A DNA stretch of 64,000 bases, taken from assembly GCA_963713965.1 (NCBI GenBank), contig OY970217.1, forward strand, positions 930,001-994,000. Direction: 5' to 3'. This DNA is from CALAGB01 sp963713965. GTDB taxonomy: Bacteria > Chloroflexota > Chloroflexia > Thermomicrobiales > Thermomicrobiaceae. Below the pieces are notes generated by a model. That model was not told where the DNA came from. It did not search any database and saw only the letters and a program-made list of their open reading frames with translations. The translations under genes and the position numbers were made by a program. Of this stretch, positions 50,829-60,674 are shown in pieces. Every line of letters starts with the position of its first letter. The first letter of the stretch is position 1.

Positions 50829-52754
50829 ATGAAACGAAACGATATGGATGAACGACCACAGACGTTCGTGATCGGCACAGCCGGACACGTCGACCATGGA
50901 AAATCGACGCTGGTCAAAGCCTTGACCGGCATCGACCCAGATCGATTGCGCGAGGAAAAAGAACGGGAGATGACCATCGATCTCGGCTTCGCCTGGCTGA
51001 GTCTGCCGAGCGGTCGAGAGGTGAGCGTCGTCGACGTCCCTGGGCACGAGCGCTTCATCAAGAATATGCTGGCAGGAGTCGGAGGTATCGATGCCGCGCT
51101 GCTCATCATCGCGGCCGACGAAGGGCCGATGCCGCAGACTGCCGAGCATCTCGCCATCCTCAACCTGCTGCGTATCGAGCGCGGCATTGTAGTTCTCACC
51201 AAAACCGACATGGTCGATGATGAATGGCGCGACCTGATGATCGAGGAAGTGCGAGAGGCGCTCAGTGATTCCGTACTGGCCAAGGCGCCGATCATTCCGG
51301 TTTCGGCCATCACCGGCAACGGTCTTCACGAACTCCGCTTGGCCATCGACGAATTACTCGAGGTCGTTCCGCCGCATTCGGAACAGGGACGGCCCAGGTT
51401 GCCGATCGACCGCGTCTTCACCATCTCTGGCTTCGGCACCGTCGTCACCGGAACATTGGTCGATGGCCCGCTCCTGGTAGGCCAGGAGGTCGAGATCCAG
51501 CCTGACGAACTGCGCAGCCGCGTCCGTGGGTTGCAGAGCCACGGTTCGAAGGAGGATCGTGCCAACCCGGGATCGCGCACCGCCGTCAACCTTGCGGGCG
51601 TCTCGGTTGACGAGATCAGGCGTGGGCAGGTTCTCACCATTCCTGGTTGGCTGCGTCCGACACAACTCATCGACGCCCAACTCAAGCTGATCGAGTCCTC
51701 GCCCATCGCGATCGAACAGAACGATGAGGTGGGGCTCTTCATCGGTTCATCGGAGGCGTTGGCGCGGGTGACGCTCCTCAACGACGAACGCATCCAGCCC
51801 GGACAAGAGACATGGGTGCAATTCCGCATCGCCGAACCGCTGGCGGTGGCTAAAGGAGATCGATTCATCATCCGGCAGCCGTCGCCGAGCATCACTATTG
51901 GTGGTGGCGTCGTCATCGATCCGCATCCGCGCCGCCACCGTCGCTTCCGGGCAGACGTGATCGAGTCGCTCGAGATTTTGGCCGAGGGAACACCCTCAGA
52001 GGTCGTCTTTCAGGCGATGGAGAGCGGTCCGGTCGAACTGCGTGCACTCGGAAAGACGGTGGCGCTGGCCGACGCGGAATTGAGAAGTGCGGTTGACGAG
52101 CTCATTGCTGAGGGCTCGGTACTGGTGCTCAAGCGCTCACAAGCGGACGGACCACTGGTACCGACGACGCTCCTGATGCGAGAGGATGCGTTTTCTGTGA
52201 CCGTGAGTGAGATCGAACGCATGCTGGAGGCGTTTCACCAGCGCAGCCCATTGCGACGCGGCATGGCCAAAGAGGAAGTCCGCAGCCGCACCGGATTTGT
52301 AGCGCGCGCATTCGAGGAAGTCGTGCAGCGAGCGGCCACGGACAGACGTTTTGTGCCGGATGGCGAGGTATTGCGTTTGCCATCGCACGAGATCCGCTTC
52401 TCGGCTGAGCAGCGCGAGCGCATCGATCGTTACCTCCGAGCCATGCGCGCCGATCCGCACACGCCGCCTCCGCCCGGCGAATTCGGCATCGAGCCTGATC
52501 TGGCCATCGCGCTTGCCGAAACGGGCGAGGTGGTTCGCGTTGACGACAACATCGTCTTCGCGCGGGACACCTTCGACGACATTCAGCGAGAAGTGCTGCA
52601 GATCATTGACCAGCAAGGGACGATCACGTTGTCTCAGTTTCGCGACCACTTCGGCAGTTCACGGAAGTACGCCCAGGCCGTGCTTGAATACCTTGACGAT
52701 CGACGGGTGACGCGCCGGGTTGGTGATGAACGCGTGCGGTACTCCGGTGGCTGA
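50829..52754 (+). CDS. selB: Selenocysteine-specific translation elongation factor SelB
   Basis: A 641-residue GTPase. G motifs are intact: GHVDHGKST, the switch REMTIDLGFAWL (SelB-type TIDLG), DVPGHERFIKNM and LTKTDMVD. Then come EF-Tu-like domains 2-3 and a C-terminal run of winged-helix domains (residues about 360-640) that bind SECIS hairpins in mRNA. It delivers Sec-tRNA to UGA codons. No selA, selD or tRNA-Sec is in the window, but its presence shows that this genome probably decodes UGA as selenocysteine and supports the UGA-containing gene at 62.3 kb. The exact start is uncertain by five codons. Confidence 0.94.
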   Translation: MKRNDMDERPQTFVIGTAGHVDHGKSTLVKALTGIDPDRLREEKEREMTIDLGFAWLSLPSGREVSVVDVPGHERFIKNMLAGVGGIDAALLIIAADEGPMPQTAEHLAILNLLRIERGIVVLTKTDMVDDEWRDLMIEEVREALSDSVLAKAPIIPVSAITGNGLHELRLAIDELLEVVPPHSEQGRPRLPIDRVFTISGFGTVVTGTLVDGPLLVGQEVEIQPDELRSRVRGLQSHGSKEDRANPGSRTAVNLAGVSVDEIRRGQVLTIPGWLRPTQLIDAQLKLIESSPIAIEQNDEVGLFIGSSEALARVTLLNDERIQPGQETWVQFRIAEPLAVAKGDRFIIRQPSPSITIGGGVVIDPHPRRHRRFRADVIESLEILAEGTPSEVVFQAMESGPVELRALGKTVALADAELRSAVDELIAEGSVLVLKRSQADGPLVPTTLLMREDAFSVTVSEIERMLEAFHQRSPLRRGMAKEEVRSRTGFVARAFEEVVQRAATDRRFVPDGEVLRLPSHEIRFSAEQRERIDRYLRAMRADPHTPPPPGEFGIEPDLAIALAETGEVVRVDDNIVFARDTFDDIQREVLQIIDQQGTITLSQFRDHFGSSRKYAQAVLEYLDDRRVTRRVGDERVRYSGG

Positions 52755-53535
52755 TCGGCCGGTGCGTCACGTCTTTCTCGCGCCACACTATGACGACGTC
52801 TCTCTCTCATGCGGCGGCACCGTGGCCCAGCTCGCGGCCGCCGGTGAAACGCCCGTCATCGTCACGGTTATGGGTGGCATTCCAGAGGGTCCGCTCACCG
52901 CGTTTGCTCTTGACCAGCATTCGCGGTGGGGCTTCGCTCCGGACGAGGCGGTCGAGATGCGACGCAAGGAAGACCAATGTTCCGCAAACGCGCTCGGCGC
53001 GGAATCTGTTTGGCTCGGTCTGCTCGACGCCATCTATCGGGGAGATCACTATACGTCGGATGAGGCCATCTTTGGTGCCGTGAATGCTAACGAGGACGAC
53101 CTGGCCACCCAGATCGTCGACGAATTGGTCACCAGACTGCCATATTCCCTTTCATCGGACGACCAGATCTATGTCCCGCTGGCAATTGGCAACCACGTCG
53201 ATCACCAACTGACGTTTCATGCTGGTCGAGTCCTTGCTTCCTGCGGGCATGAAGTGTGGGGTTACGAAGACTTCCCGTATGCTGGAGATCCCGCTTGGCA
53301 GGGGGCAATCCGAGACCGCACGGCATCGCTTGGATGCGGCGACGCTCGACTTATTCGTCTCTCGGAAGCCGATCTTGAACGCAAAGTCGAAGCCGTCCAC
53401 TGCTACGCCTCTCAGCTCGGCGTGATCTTCCGCTTCCAGGGAGACCCCGAATCAGCCATTCGCCGCTACGCGTCCACAGTCGGAGAGGGCAAGCCGGCCG
53501 AGCGATACTGGCAGGTCCAGGCGTCATCGCAATAG
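52726..53535 (+). CDS. PIG-L (LmbE-like) deacetylase family protein
   Basis: A 269-residue zinc deacetylase. The metal motif is APHYDDVSLSCGGT (PHxDD) and the second HxxH is GNHVDHQ. Members remove acetyl groups from N-acetylglucosamine derivatives such as in mycothiol/bacillithiol or GPI precursors. The probable ATG lies 29 bp inside selB (GTG or TTG nearby are alternatives), so it is co-translated with selB. Substrate unknown; the fit with selB is probably only operon position. Confidence 0.82.
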   Translation: MNACGTPVADRPVRHVFLAPHYDDVSLSCGGTVAQLAAAGETPVIVTVMGGIPEGPLTAFALDQHSRWGFAPDEAVEMRRKEDQCSANALGAESVWLGLLDAIYRGDHYTSDEAIFGAVNANEDDLATQIVDELVTRLPYSLSSDDQIYVPLAIGNHVDHQLTFHAGRVLASCGHEVWGYEDFPYAGDPAWQGAIRDRTASLGCGDARLIRLSEADLERKVEAVHCYASQLGVIFRFQGDPESAIRRYASTVGEGKPAERYWQVQASSQ

Positions 53536-53563
53536 ACGCGGCGGCCGGATCGCCCCGGTGTAG

Positions 53564-56500
53564 TCAACCAGGCAGCGCCTGGAGAGCGGCTTGAACTCGC
53601 GCGATATACGGGTTCGCCCCTAGCCGCTCGAAGATCTTCAATGCCGCAGTCAGGCGTTGCTGTGCGTGCTCGAAGTCCGCTTGATGCTGGCATATGAGTC
53701 CCCACTCACACAGTGCGCGGGCTTCGAGATGTGGGTTGGGCATCGCTCGCGCGACACGGATCACCTCGGCGAAATCTGCTTCAGAGTCTTTCCATCGGTT
53801 GGCACTGAAGCTCAGTCGTCCTCGTACGATCAGCGATTCCGCCAGAAGCAGCCTGGCGCCGCCGTCGCAAGCCCGTTGGATCGCTGCGTCTATTGCTTGC
53901 TGCGCGCGCGCAACTTCGCCTGTGGCTTCATATGCGCTGGCAAGGATCGGCAAGAACTCGGTAACCTGAAGCTCCACGAGACCAGGTCGATCGAGCAGCG
54001 GTTCCAGCCGCATGGCCGCGGTTTCGGGCCGTCCTCGCCACATATCGAGTCTCGCCTGCAATCGGGCTGCCGCACGCACACCCTCGAGATGATCACTTTG
54101 TTGAGCGATATTAAGCGCTTCAGCGATGAGCTTCGTTGCGCGATTCCATTCGCCATCATCAACACACAACGCCGCAAGTTCGATAATGCCGTAGATCGCC
54201 CACCACGAGGGGCCAAACTTCGGCGGAGCGCGTCGCATTGCTCGAGGTAGATTCGCGCACGTTCCCAGTCACCACTCTGCCGCAGGGCCGAACCGGCCGA
54301 GTATTGCGCCATGGCTGTGTCCCACGGACTCTGGATGCGTTCCGCAACAGACAGTGAGCGCTCAGTCAACTCGAGGCTGCGCCTCATATTGCCTCGCAAC
54401 AGCTGAGCTTGAGACAAGTTCTCCAGTGCCCGGCTGAAATTGTATGGGTCTTTTTCCGCTCCGGGAATCGTGATGGCTTCCTCAAGTACATCGATGCCTT
54501 CGACTAGACGACTGAGCATGACCAGTTGGCTGCCCTGACCGGTTTCAGCACGCGAGAGTGCGACGTAATCCCCCGTGCGACGCGCCAGTTGAACTGCGTG
54601 CTCTGCAGCGCGAAGTCCTTCCTCGAAACGGCCAGTCGAGTAGCAGAGCGTCTCGAGCACGATGTTGAGCTCCGTGACCTCCCGCGGATCAACCTCGGAG
54701 TCGAGCCGATCAAGCAACGCTCGAACACGATCAATCGCAGTGTCAGGAGATCCGATCGCTCGATAGATCGACCCGAGCTGTACCGTAGTTCGAACTTCGC
54801 CCGCTAGATCCCCAACCTCCCTATAGAGGGAACGCGACTGCTCGACCTCTTGACGAGCCTCGGCATATCGACCGTAATTAGTGAGAACCCATCCGAGTCT
54901 TTCGACAATTAGCGCTCTCGCCGCGATGCCTTCACGCTCATCGAGGCTTTCGAGTGCCAACCGATAGAGACGGATCGCTTCCCGGTGAGCGAAGCGTTCC
55001 TCCGCTTGATCTGCCGCCAGCACGGTGTGCGGAAGAGCACGTACCCGATCTCCGGCCCGCTGAAAATGCCGGGCCAACTCGGCCGCACGCGCGACGCGCT
55101 GGGATTCAGGCTCTTTTTCGATGGCAGCCCCGGCTGCCAGATGCAATCGCCTGCGCCGGCGTGGCGTTAGCTGACGATAGAGGTGACGCTGAATCAGCGC
55201 GTGACTGAACGCGTATCGATCGGCGTCACCGAAGCGCACGACATGTGCTTCAACGGCTTCATCCAGACAAACTTCGAGCTGCTCTTCAGTGGCATCACCC
55301 ATTTCCAGCAAATCGTCGAACGCGAACCGTTCTCCGAGCACGCTTGCTTCGCTCAAAACGGCCTGCGCTTCCGTCGACAGGCGAGATAGGCGTTCGCCGA
55401 TCGCCTCTTGCACGTTCATCGGAATCGCAACCTCCATGTCGCCGATGTACTCCCAGACCCCGCGACGGACGATCGCCCCGCCACGTTCGACGAGCATTCG
55501 CACGATCTCCTGCACAAAGAATGAGTTCCCCTCGGTCTGACGCTGCACGAGATCAACGAGGGAGGCGCTGATCGACGTGTCATCGAGCGTGGCGGCAATC
55601 AACGCCTTCGTTCCCTCCAGATCCAGCCGCCCGACCGTAATCTCGTCAGAAAGGTGAGCACGATGCAGGTCCCGCAGCACCCGGCGCAACGGGTGACGTG
55701 GCCCGACATCGGTATCACGGTAGGTTCCAAGCAAGAGGACGGGAGCGGTTCGCAGTTGGTGGGCGAGATGAAACAGAAGCTCGAGACTCGACAGATCCGC
55801 CCAGTGCAGATCGTCTACCGCAATGACGACTGGCATGCTGAGGGCCAGCGTTTCGATCAGTTCGGAGACCGACCAAAAGAGGCGTTGCTTATCACGCTCA
55901 CCGGCGCCGGGGCTGCCGGGCATGCTGCTGCCGATCGATTCGATCGGAATCAACGGGCGCAACGACGGCCAGCGCTGAACTGGGTCGAACCCCAACCTCG
56001 ATCGCACCACCGGCACCAGACGCGTGAGAATCTCTATATACGGAAAGTACGGCACGCCCCGCTGCGGTTCAAAGCATTGACCTGCCGCCAGGTACATGCC
56101 ACTCGCCCGGCAGATCAGCGTCGCTTCCTGCGCCAGGCGTGTTTTGCCGACCCCCGGCTCCCCGGTCAGCAGAAGCAGTCGTCCCGACCCGCTGACCGCC
56201 GCATTCACAACCGCACGAATGCGCTCGATTTCCAGACCACGCGCGACGATCGCCCCATTCGGAACGGAACCGAGGAACCCGCCGACAGGCAAATCGAGTG
56301 AGTGCGCGCGTCCGCCTCCGCGATGACGGGCCGGCACCGACTCTTCGAACGCGGCGCGGTCAGCTCCGGATAGGCTGAGGCCGTCCGCCAGCAATTTCAC
56401 CGTGGCGCGCTGGGGCCGGGTCTTGACGCTTCGTTCCAGGTCGGAGATCGCGCGCACGCTGACGCCGGAGCGTTCAGCGAGCTCCTCTTGCGTGAACTCC

Positions 56501-56592
56501 GCTGCCAGGCGGAAGTGTCGAAGCAGATCGCCAAATGAGGACGATCGCGGCGCGATGTCGTGGCTGGCGTCAGCCGAAGAGGTGCCATTCAC
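53564..56592 (-). pseudogene. XRE-HTH + AAA ATPase + TPR regulator, interrupted by a frameshift
   Basis: The 5' part (56592 to about 54220) encodes an N-terminal XRE-type HTH (FTQEELAERSGVSVRAISDLE), an AAA_16/NB-ARC ATPase with Walker A TGEPGVGKTR and Walker B VVIAVDDLHWAD, then TPR repeats (AVQLARRTGDYVALSR). Near 54205-54240 the frame shifts by one base: the TPR array continues in another frame to 53564 (AIYGIIELAALCVDDGEW, AALQALPG end). Without the shift the protein would read into about 110 unrelated residues. Together they make about 1010 residues, a LuxR/AfsR-type length. A base loss, a sequencing error or recoding would all explain it. Confidence 0.8.
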
Positions 56593-56855
56593 CGGTGATT
56601 CCTCCGATCGCCCGGATGGATAGCCTCAGCATAACGGGGTGATTTGAATGCATCAAGAGGAAGTTGCACCCGTAATCGTGTGGGAAATTGTGCCGGTCGT
56701 GCATGGAACTGAGGGCGACACTCCATCAGACTGGACATCGGGTCAGCACCGGTGACAACCCAATTAGGAACGTTGAACGACGCGCGAAGGCCGCACTCTT
56801 ACACGACAAGAACGGTGTGCGGTCCGCGTGGAGACCTCCAACGAAAGGGGCTCTG

Positions 56856-57128
56856 ATGCCACGGTTCATGGTAGAGCGCACGTTTGTCGACGGATTGAAC
56901 ATTCCGGTTACGGACGAAGGCAAGGCTGCCGTCGAATCGGTGGTCGGCAATAACGCCGGCCTTGGGGTGACCTGGATTCACTCCTACGTGAGCGACGACA
57001 AGACCAAGACGTACTGCATCTACGACGGTCCGAATCCGGATGCGATCCGTCGTGCGGCCGAGCGTAGCGGACTCCCAGTGGATCGCATCACTGAAGTGTC
57101 AGTCCTCGATCCGTACTTCTACAAGTAG
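56856..57128 (+). CDS. DUF4242 family protein (90 aa)
   Basis: AAAGGGGC precedes the ATG. The 90-residue product has the ferredoxin-like pattern PRFMVERTF, VTWIHSYVSDDKTKTYCIYDG and EAIRRAAERSGLPV-like ending, typical of DUF4242 nickel-containing proteins. A cysteine (TYCIYDG) and no other metal motif are visible. It is placed upstream of a secreted protein gene; role unknown. Confidence 0.8.
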   Translation: MPRFMVERTFVDGLNIPVTDEGKAAVESVVGNNAGLGVTWIHSYVSDDKTKTYCIYDGPNPDAIRRAAERSGLPVDRITEVSVLDPYFYK

Positions 57129-57218
57129 CCTTGATTCAGCAGAACCTTCGGCGTGGTCATCGATTCTGAAACTCGGTCTCACGCCGAAGAGGTACCTCAG
57201 CTTCGAGAGGAGAACCAC

Positions 57219-58040
57219 ATGCGAGGCTTTCTGTCCAAAGATCCGACGTCCGCGCGCCGACGTCGTCGCGGCATGAAACACCTGGGAATGGTCCTATTTG
57301 TGCTGGCGGTGTTGTCGGTACCGGCGGGGGTCGTCCTCGCCCAGCCGGGCACCGCCACCTTGCAGGGACAGGAGACGTCCTGCGTCTACTTTCAACAAAC
57401 AGGACACGACGTCTGTAACGGTTTCCTACGCTACTGGCAGACCTATGGTGGCGCGGCGATCTTCGGCTATCCCGTCAGCGACGAGTTCGTCGACAACAAC
57501 GTGACCGTTCAGTATTTCGAGCGCGCGCGCTTCGAATGGCATCCGGGATCGGATCCAGCGCATTGGGACGTGCAGCTCGGAAGGCTCGGTGCCGAAGCCG
57601 TCGGGACCGACATGGACAATACCTTGAATCTGCTGCGCGCAAACGTCGACGCGTTCAAGAATCCCGATGCCGCCAAGAGCGCGGGGTGGAACTTCGTACC
57701 GGGACTTGACAACTGCTTCAACAACCCGGGCATCGGCGGAATGGGGTTTCACCTGATCAACACCGGTATGCTCGACACGAGCGTCGACCCGCTCACCCCT
57801 GAAGCTCTGGTTTATCAACCGGACGCAAATGGTAACCTGACGCTTGGCGCCGTCGAGTGGATCGTCCCAGCGGACAAGTGGGATGCCGAAGCACATGGTG
57901 GTCTGCTCCCGGTGGTTCTGGGACATCAGCTCCATCTCAACGAGGCGCTCGGCGTGTACATCCTCCACGCCTGGATCTTCACTGATAACCCGGCAGGAAT
58001 GTTCAACGACTGGAACCCAAACGTGAGCTGTCCGGATTAG
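57219..58040 (+). CDS. Secreted protein with LGFP-like GH-V-GF-YW repeat (Chloroflexota type)
   Basis: A 273-residue exported protein. The N-terminus has a basic stretch (ARRRRRGMKHLG), a hydrophobic core (MVLFVLAVLSVPAGVVLAQ) and cleavage after Ala-Gln near residue 42. The mature part has TGHDVCNGFLRYWQTYGG and FGYPVSDEF, the LGFP-like repeat abundant in Chloroflexota cell surface proteins, followed by PALVYQPDANG and HAWIFTDNPAGMFNDWNPNV. Cysteines are paired. GAGAGGAG precedes the ATG. Probably a surface or wall-associated protein. Confidence 0.82.
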   Translation: MRGFLSKDPTSARRRRRGMKHLGMVLFVLAVLSVPAGVVLAQPGTATLQGQETSCVYFQQTGHDVCNGFLRYWQTYGGAAIFGYPVSDEFVDNNVTVQYFERARFEWHPGSDPAHWDVQLGRLGAEAVGTDMDNTLNLLRANVDAFKNPDAAKSAGWNFVPGLDNCFNNPGIGGMGFHLINTGMLDTSVDPLTPEALVYQPDANGNLTLGAVEWIVPADKWDAEAHGGLLPVVLGHQLHLNEALGVYILHAWIFTDNPAGMFNDWNPNVSCPD

Positions 58041-58525
58041 GCAGCGATCGCACGTTCCGGGGAACGTTGCTCGATCCAGTCTTCCACGGGCAATCGCTTG
58101 AGAACCACGTTCGACGGCGAGTGGTGTACGAGATGGAGCAAAGTTAGATCATCACTTTATGTAGCGTGAGCCGCTGGAAGCTCCTCCTCCCGGCGGCTCA
58201 TCTTCCACAACTCGACATCTCAGGAGCTGAGCGAGCTGATCTTGGTGATGCTCTTCTCGACCGCGATTTCTTCGAAAACTAGCCCCCGGTTGTTAACAAG
58301 ATCTCCTGGTTCCGGCGCGCGCACGTCCTCGATACGATGACAAATGTCATGCTGAATTCCGCACACCATTCACTACCGCCAAAATCGTCTGAGGACTACG
58401 ATTAATGCGGTCTGTTAGCTGATTCCGCCCGGGCTATGAGGGGTCGTGGTGCATAATTAAGCAATTCGGTTGAGAGATGTATTGCAGTCCACGTCTAGAA
58501 CCCCGGTAAAGGAAATCCCCAGCCC
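58041..58525. other. Intergenic region before the histidine kinase
   Basis: About 485 bp. A 7-bp inverted repeat GAGCCGC/GCGGCTC (58169-58200) could terminate the secreted-protein gene weakly. A CATAAT at 58452-58457 might be a -10 for the kinase. No coding frame or RNA gene was recognised. Confidence 0.4.
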
Positions 58526-59809
58526 ATGGCGAGCACCGAACAAGAGACGAGCCGTTTTAGCCAGATCCGACATGCCGTCTTCCGCAATTCTGCGAACAAG
58601 TATTGGATCGATACGTCCGAAGAATCCCACCGTCGTCAGGCCAGGGCCGGACGAGTGGCGGGATTGGCCTGGCTCTTCTTCCTTGGCTATCCGTTAGCTG
58701 ATCTGCTAAGGGGAGACTACTCGACCATCAAGGTCGTGCTCGGGCTGCTGGGGATGACGGCGTTCGTCGCAACGTATATCTATGGCTTCTTCAACACCTT
58801 CTTCGAAATCGACGTAACGCCGAAAGGGTGGGGGGTCGTGCTGCTGCTTGGCGCGATCACCACCTCACTCACGCTGGGCATCAACGGCTCCTGGCTCTCG
58901 GCGATGATCTTCGTGGTTACCGCCGCAGGATGCACGTTCCCGGAGCGGACCGGCTTCCGAGCCATCGGCGTGATTTCTGGAGCTACCATCGCCATGGGAA
59001 TCGCGATCGGAGCGCCAATCACCGCGATCACGTCGATCGTCTTTGAATTCGTGCTCGTCGGCATGGCGCTGATCTTCCTGCGGCGGTTAATTCAGATGAA
59101 CGCTCAGCTCCGTACCGCTCGCGAGGAGAATGCACGTCTGGCGGTCTCCGAAGAGCGCCTGCGTTTCGCCCGTGACCTCCATGACCTACTCGGCCACAGC
59201 CTCTCGCTCATCGCATTGAAAAGCGAACTTGCAGGGCGGCTGGTTGAGGTCGATCCGGCTCGCTCGCAGCGTGAGATAACGGACATCGAGCAGGTGACGC
59301 GCGCCGCTCTCCGCGAGGTTCGAGACGCCGTGAGCGGATACCGTCAGCCAATGCTTGAAGCTGAGCTGACCGGAGCTAAGACTGCCCTGGACGCCGCGGG
59401 CATTGAATGTCATGTCAGCAAGAACGTTTGTCAGTTTCCAGCGACGGTGGAATCGACGCTCGGGTGGGCGGTGCGTGAAGGCGTCACGAACGTCATTCGC
59501 CACAGCGGAGCCAGGAGCTGTTCCATCCGTATCGATCAAGTGGAGCAAGACGTCATACTAACGATCTCCGACGACGGCCGAGGTACCGATCATCTTGAAC
59601 CCTCCAGAACAGGCCGCTCGGGGTTTGGCCTGGCCGGACTCAAAGAACGCCTATCCTCGCAACAGGGCACGCTCGAGGCTGGACCGGGGGCCGAAGGCGG
59701 TTTTCGGGTGGTTGTAACGTTGCCGCCGACTCCAACATGTTCTTCGACTTCCAAACCGGAGGCCGTTCACCCGCTCCCACAACCACACGTCGCGCGGGCT
59801 ACTTCATGA
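58526..59809 (+). CDS. Sensor histidine kinase, NarL/DesK type
   Basis: A 427-residue kinase. The first 185 residues contain about five transmembrane helices (GLAWLFFLGYPLADLL, FVATYIYGFFNTFFEI, ATTSLTLGI and so on). The dimerisation domain has the phospho-acceptor His in RDLHDLLGHSLSLI at about 219. The HATPase has N-box VREGVTNVIRHSG, G1 ISDDGRGTD and G2 SGFGLAGLKERL. The signal may be membrane state, as in DesK. Overlaps the response regulator by ATGA. Confidence 0.92.
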   Translation: MASTEQETSRFSQIRHAVFRNSANKYWIDTSEESHRRQARAGRVAGLAWLFFLGYPLADLLRGDYSTIKVVLGLLGMTAFVATYIYGFFNTFFEIDVTPKGWGVVLLLGAITTSLTLGINGSWLSAMIFVVTAAGCTFPERTGFRAIGVISGATIAMGIAIGAPITAITSIVFEFVLVGMALIFLRRLIQMNAQLRTAREENARLAVSEERLRFARDLHDLLGHSLSLIALKSELAGRLVEVDPARSQREITDIEQVTRAALREVRDAVSGYRQPMLEAELTGAKTALDAAGIECHVSKNVCQFPATVESTLGWAVREGVTNVIRHSGARSCSIRIDQVEQDVILTISDDGRGTDHLEPSRTGRSGFGLAGLKERLSSQQGTLEAGPGAEGGFRVVVTLPPTPTCSSTSKPEAVHPLPQPHVARATS

Positions 59810-60411
59810 TCCAGGTTCTGCTGGCCGAGGATCAGGCGATGGTGCGTGGCGCGCTGGCCGCGTTGCTGACGTTGGAACGAGATGTCGAGGTCGTTGCGGA
59901 GGTCGCGCGTGGCGACAAGGTGCTCGAGGCGGCGCTGAAATCAACGCCAGATGTGATCCTGTTGGATATCGAGATGCCCGGTCAGGACGGGCTCAGCGTG
60001 CTGGAGGATCTGCGTCACAGGTTACCAGACGCTCGAATATTGATCCTCACGACGTTTGGTCGTCCAGGGTACCTTCGGCGGGCGATGGAGAGCGGCGCGT
60101 CTGGATTCCTGCTCAAGGATGCACCATCGCGCGATCTGGCGGTCGCCATCCGCCGTGCCATGAACGGAGAACGGGTCGTCGATCCGGGGTTGGCCGCGGC
60201 CGCACTCAGTGAAGGTTCGAGTCCGTTGACCGAACGAGAGGAAGAGGTCCTCTCGATCTCGCGCAGCGCCGCGACCATCGCTGACATTGCCGATCAACTC
60301 TTCCTGTCCGAAGGGACGGTGCGGAACTACCTCTCCTCAGCGATCCACAAGCTCGGCGCCCAGAATCGACTCGAGGCGACGCGCATCGCGGAACAGAAAG
60401 GCTGGCTCTAA
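59806..60411 (+). CDS. NarL/LuxR-type response regulator
   Basis: A 201-residue regulator. The receiver domain has EDQAMVRG and the phospho-acceptor Asp in VILLDIEMPG (about residue 53). A LuxR-type HTH at the C-terminus reads LTEREEEVLSISRSAA, LFLSEGTVRNYLSSAIHKLG. It overlaps the kinase stop by 4 bp (ATGA), so the pair is coupled. The upstream frame extension is not needed. Targets are unknown; the efflux pump gene downstream is a candidate. Confidence 0.92.
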   Translation: MIQVLLAEDQAMVRGALAALLTLERDVEVVAEVARGDKVLEAALKSTPDVILLDIEMPGQDGLSVLEDLRHRLPDARILILTTFGRPGYLRRAMESGASGFLLKDAPSRDLAVAIRRAMNGERVVDPGLAAAALSEGSSPLTEREEEVLSISRSAATIADIADQLFLSEGTVRNYLSSAIHKLGAQNRLEATRIAEQKGWL

Positions 60412-60674
60412 CACCTGTCAGTTTTGCTGTCCACACGCGAAATCTGATCTTACATTCAACCTCTCTCGGCCACAGTCAATCGACGCGATTCTCCACCTCA
60501 CTGCCCCGACACTCATGATGTCATCGTCGCGCTCATTCGGGACGATGTATCTGGACCAGGAATGGCCCTGACCCCTTTACCTGTCCCGTGTGCCTCTTTG
60601 AACAGTTCATTCGAACCGGCTCCACACGCACACTGTGATCATGTCAATTGACCCCCACGGGAAGGGCGGTGGAA

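Noticed and set aside
58169..58200. Strong terminator after the secreted protein gene
   Set aside because: The 7-bp stem has an 18-base loop and no T run, so it is noted only as a weak inverted repeat.
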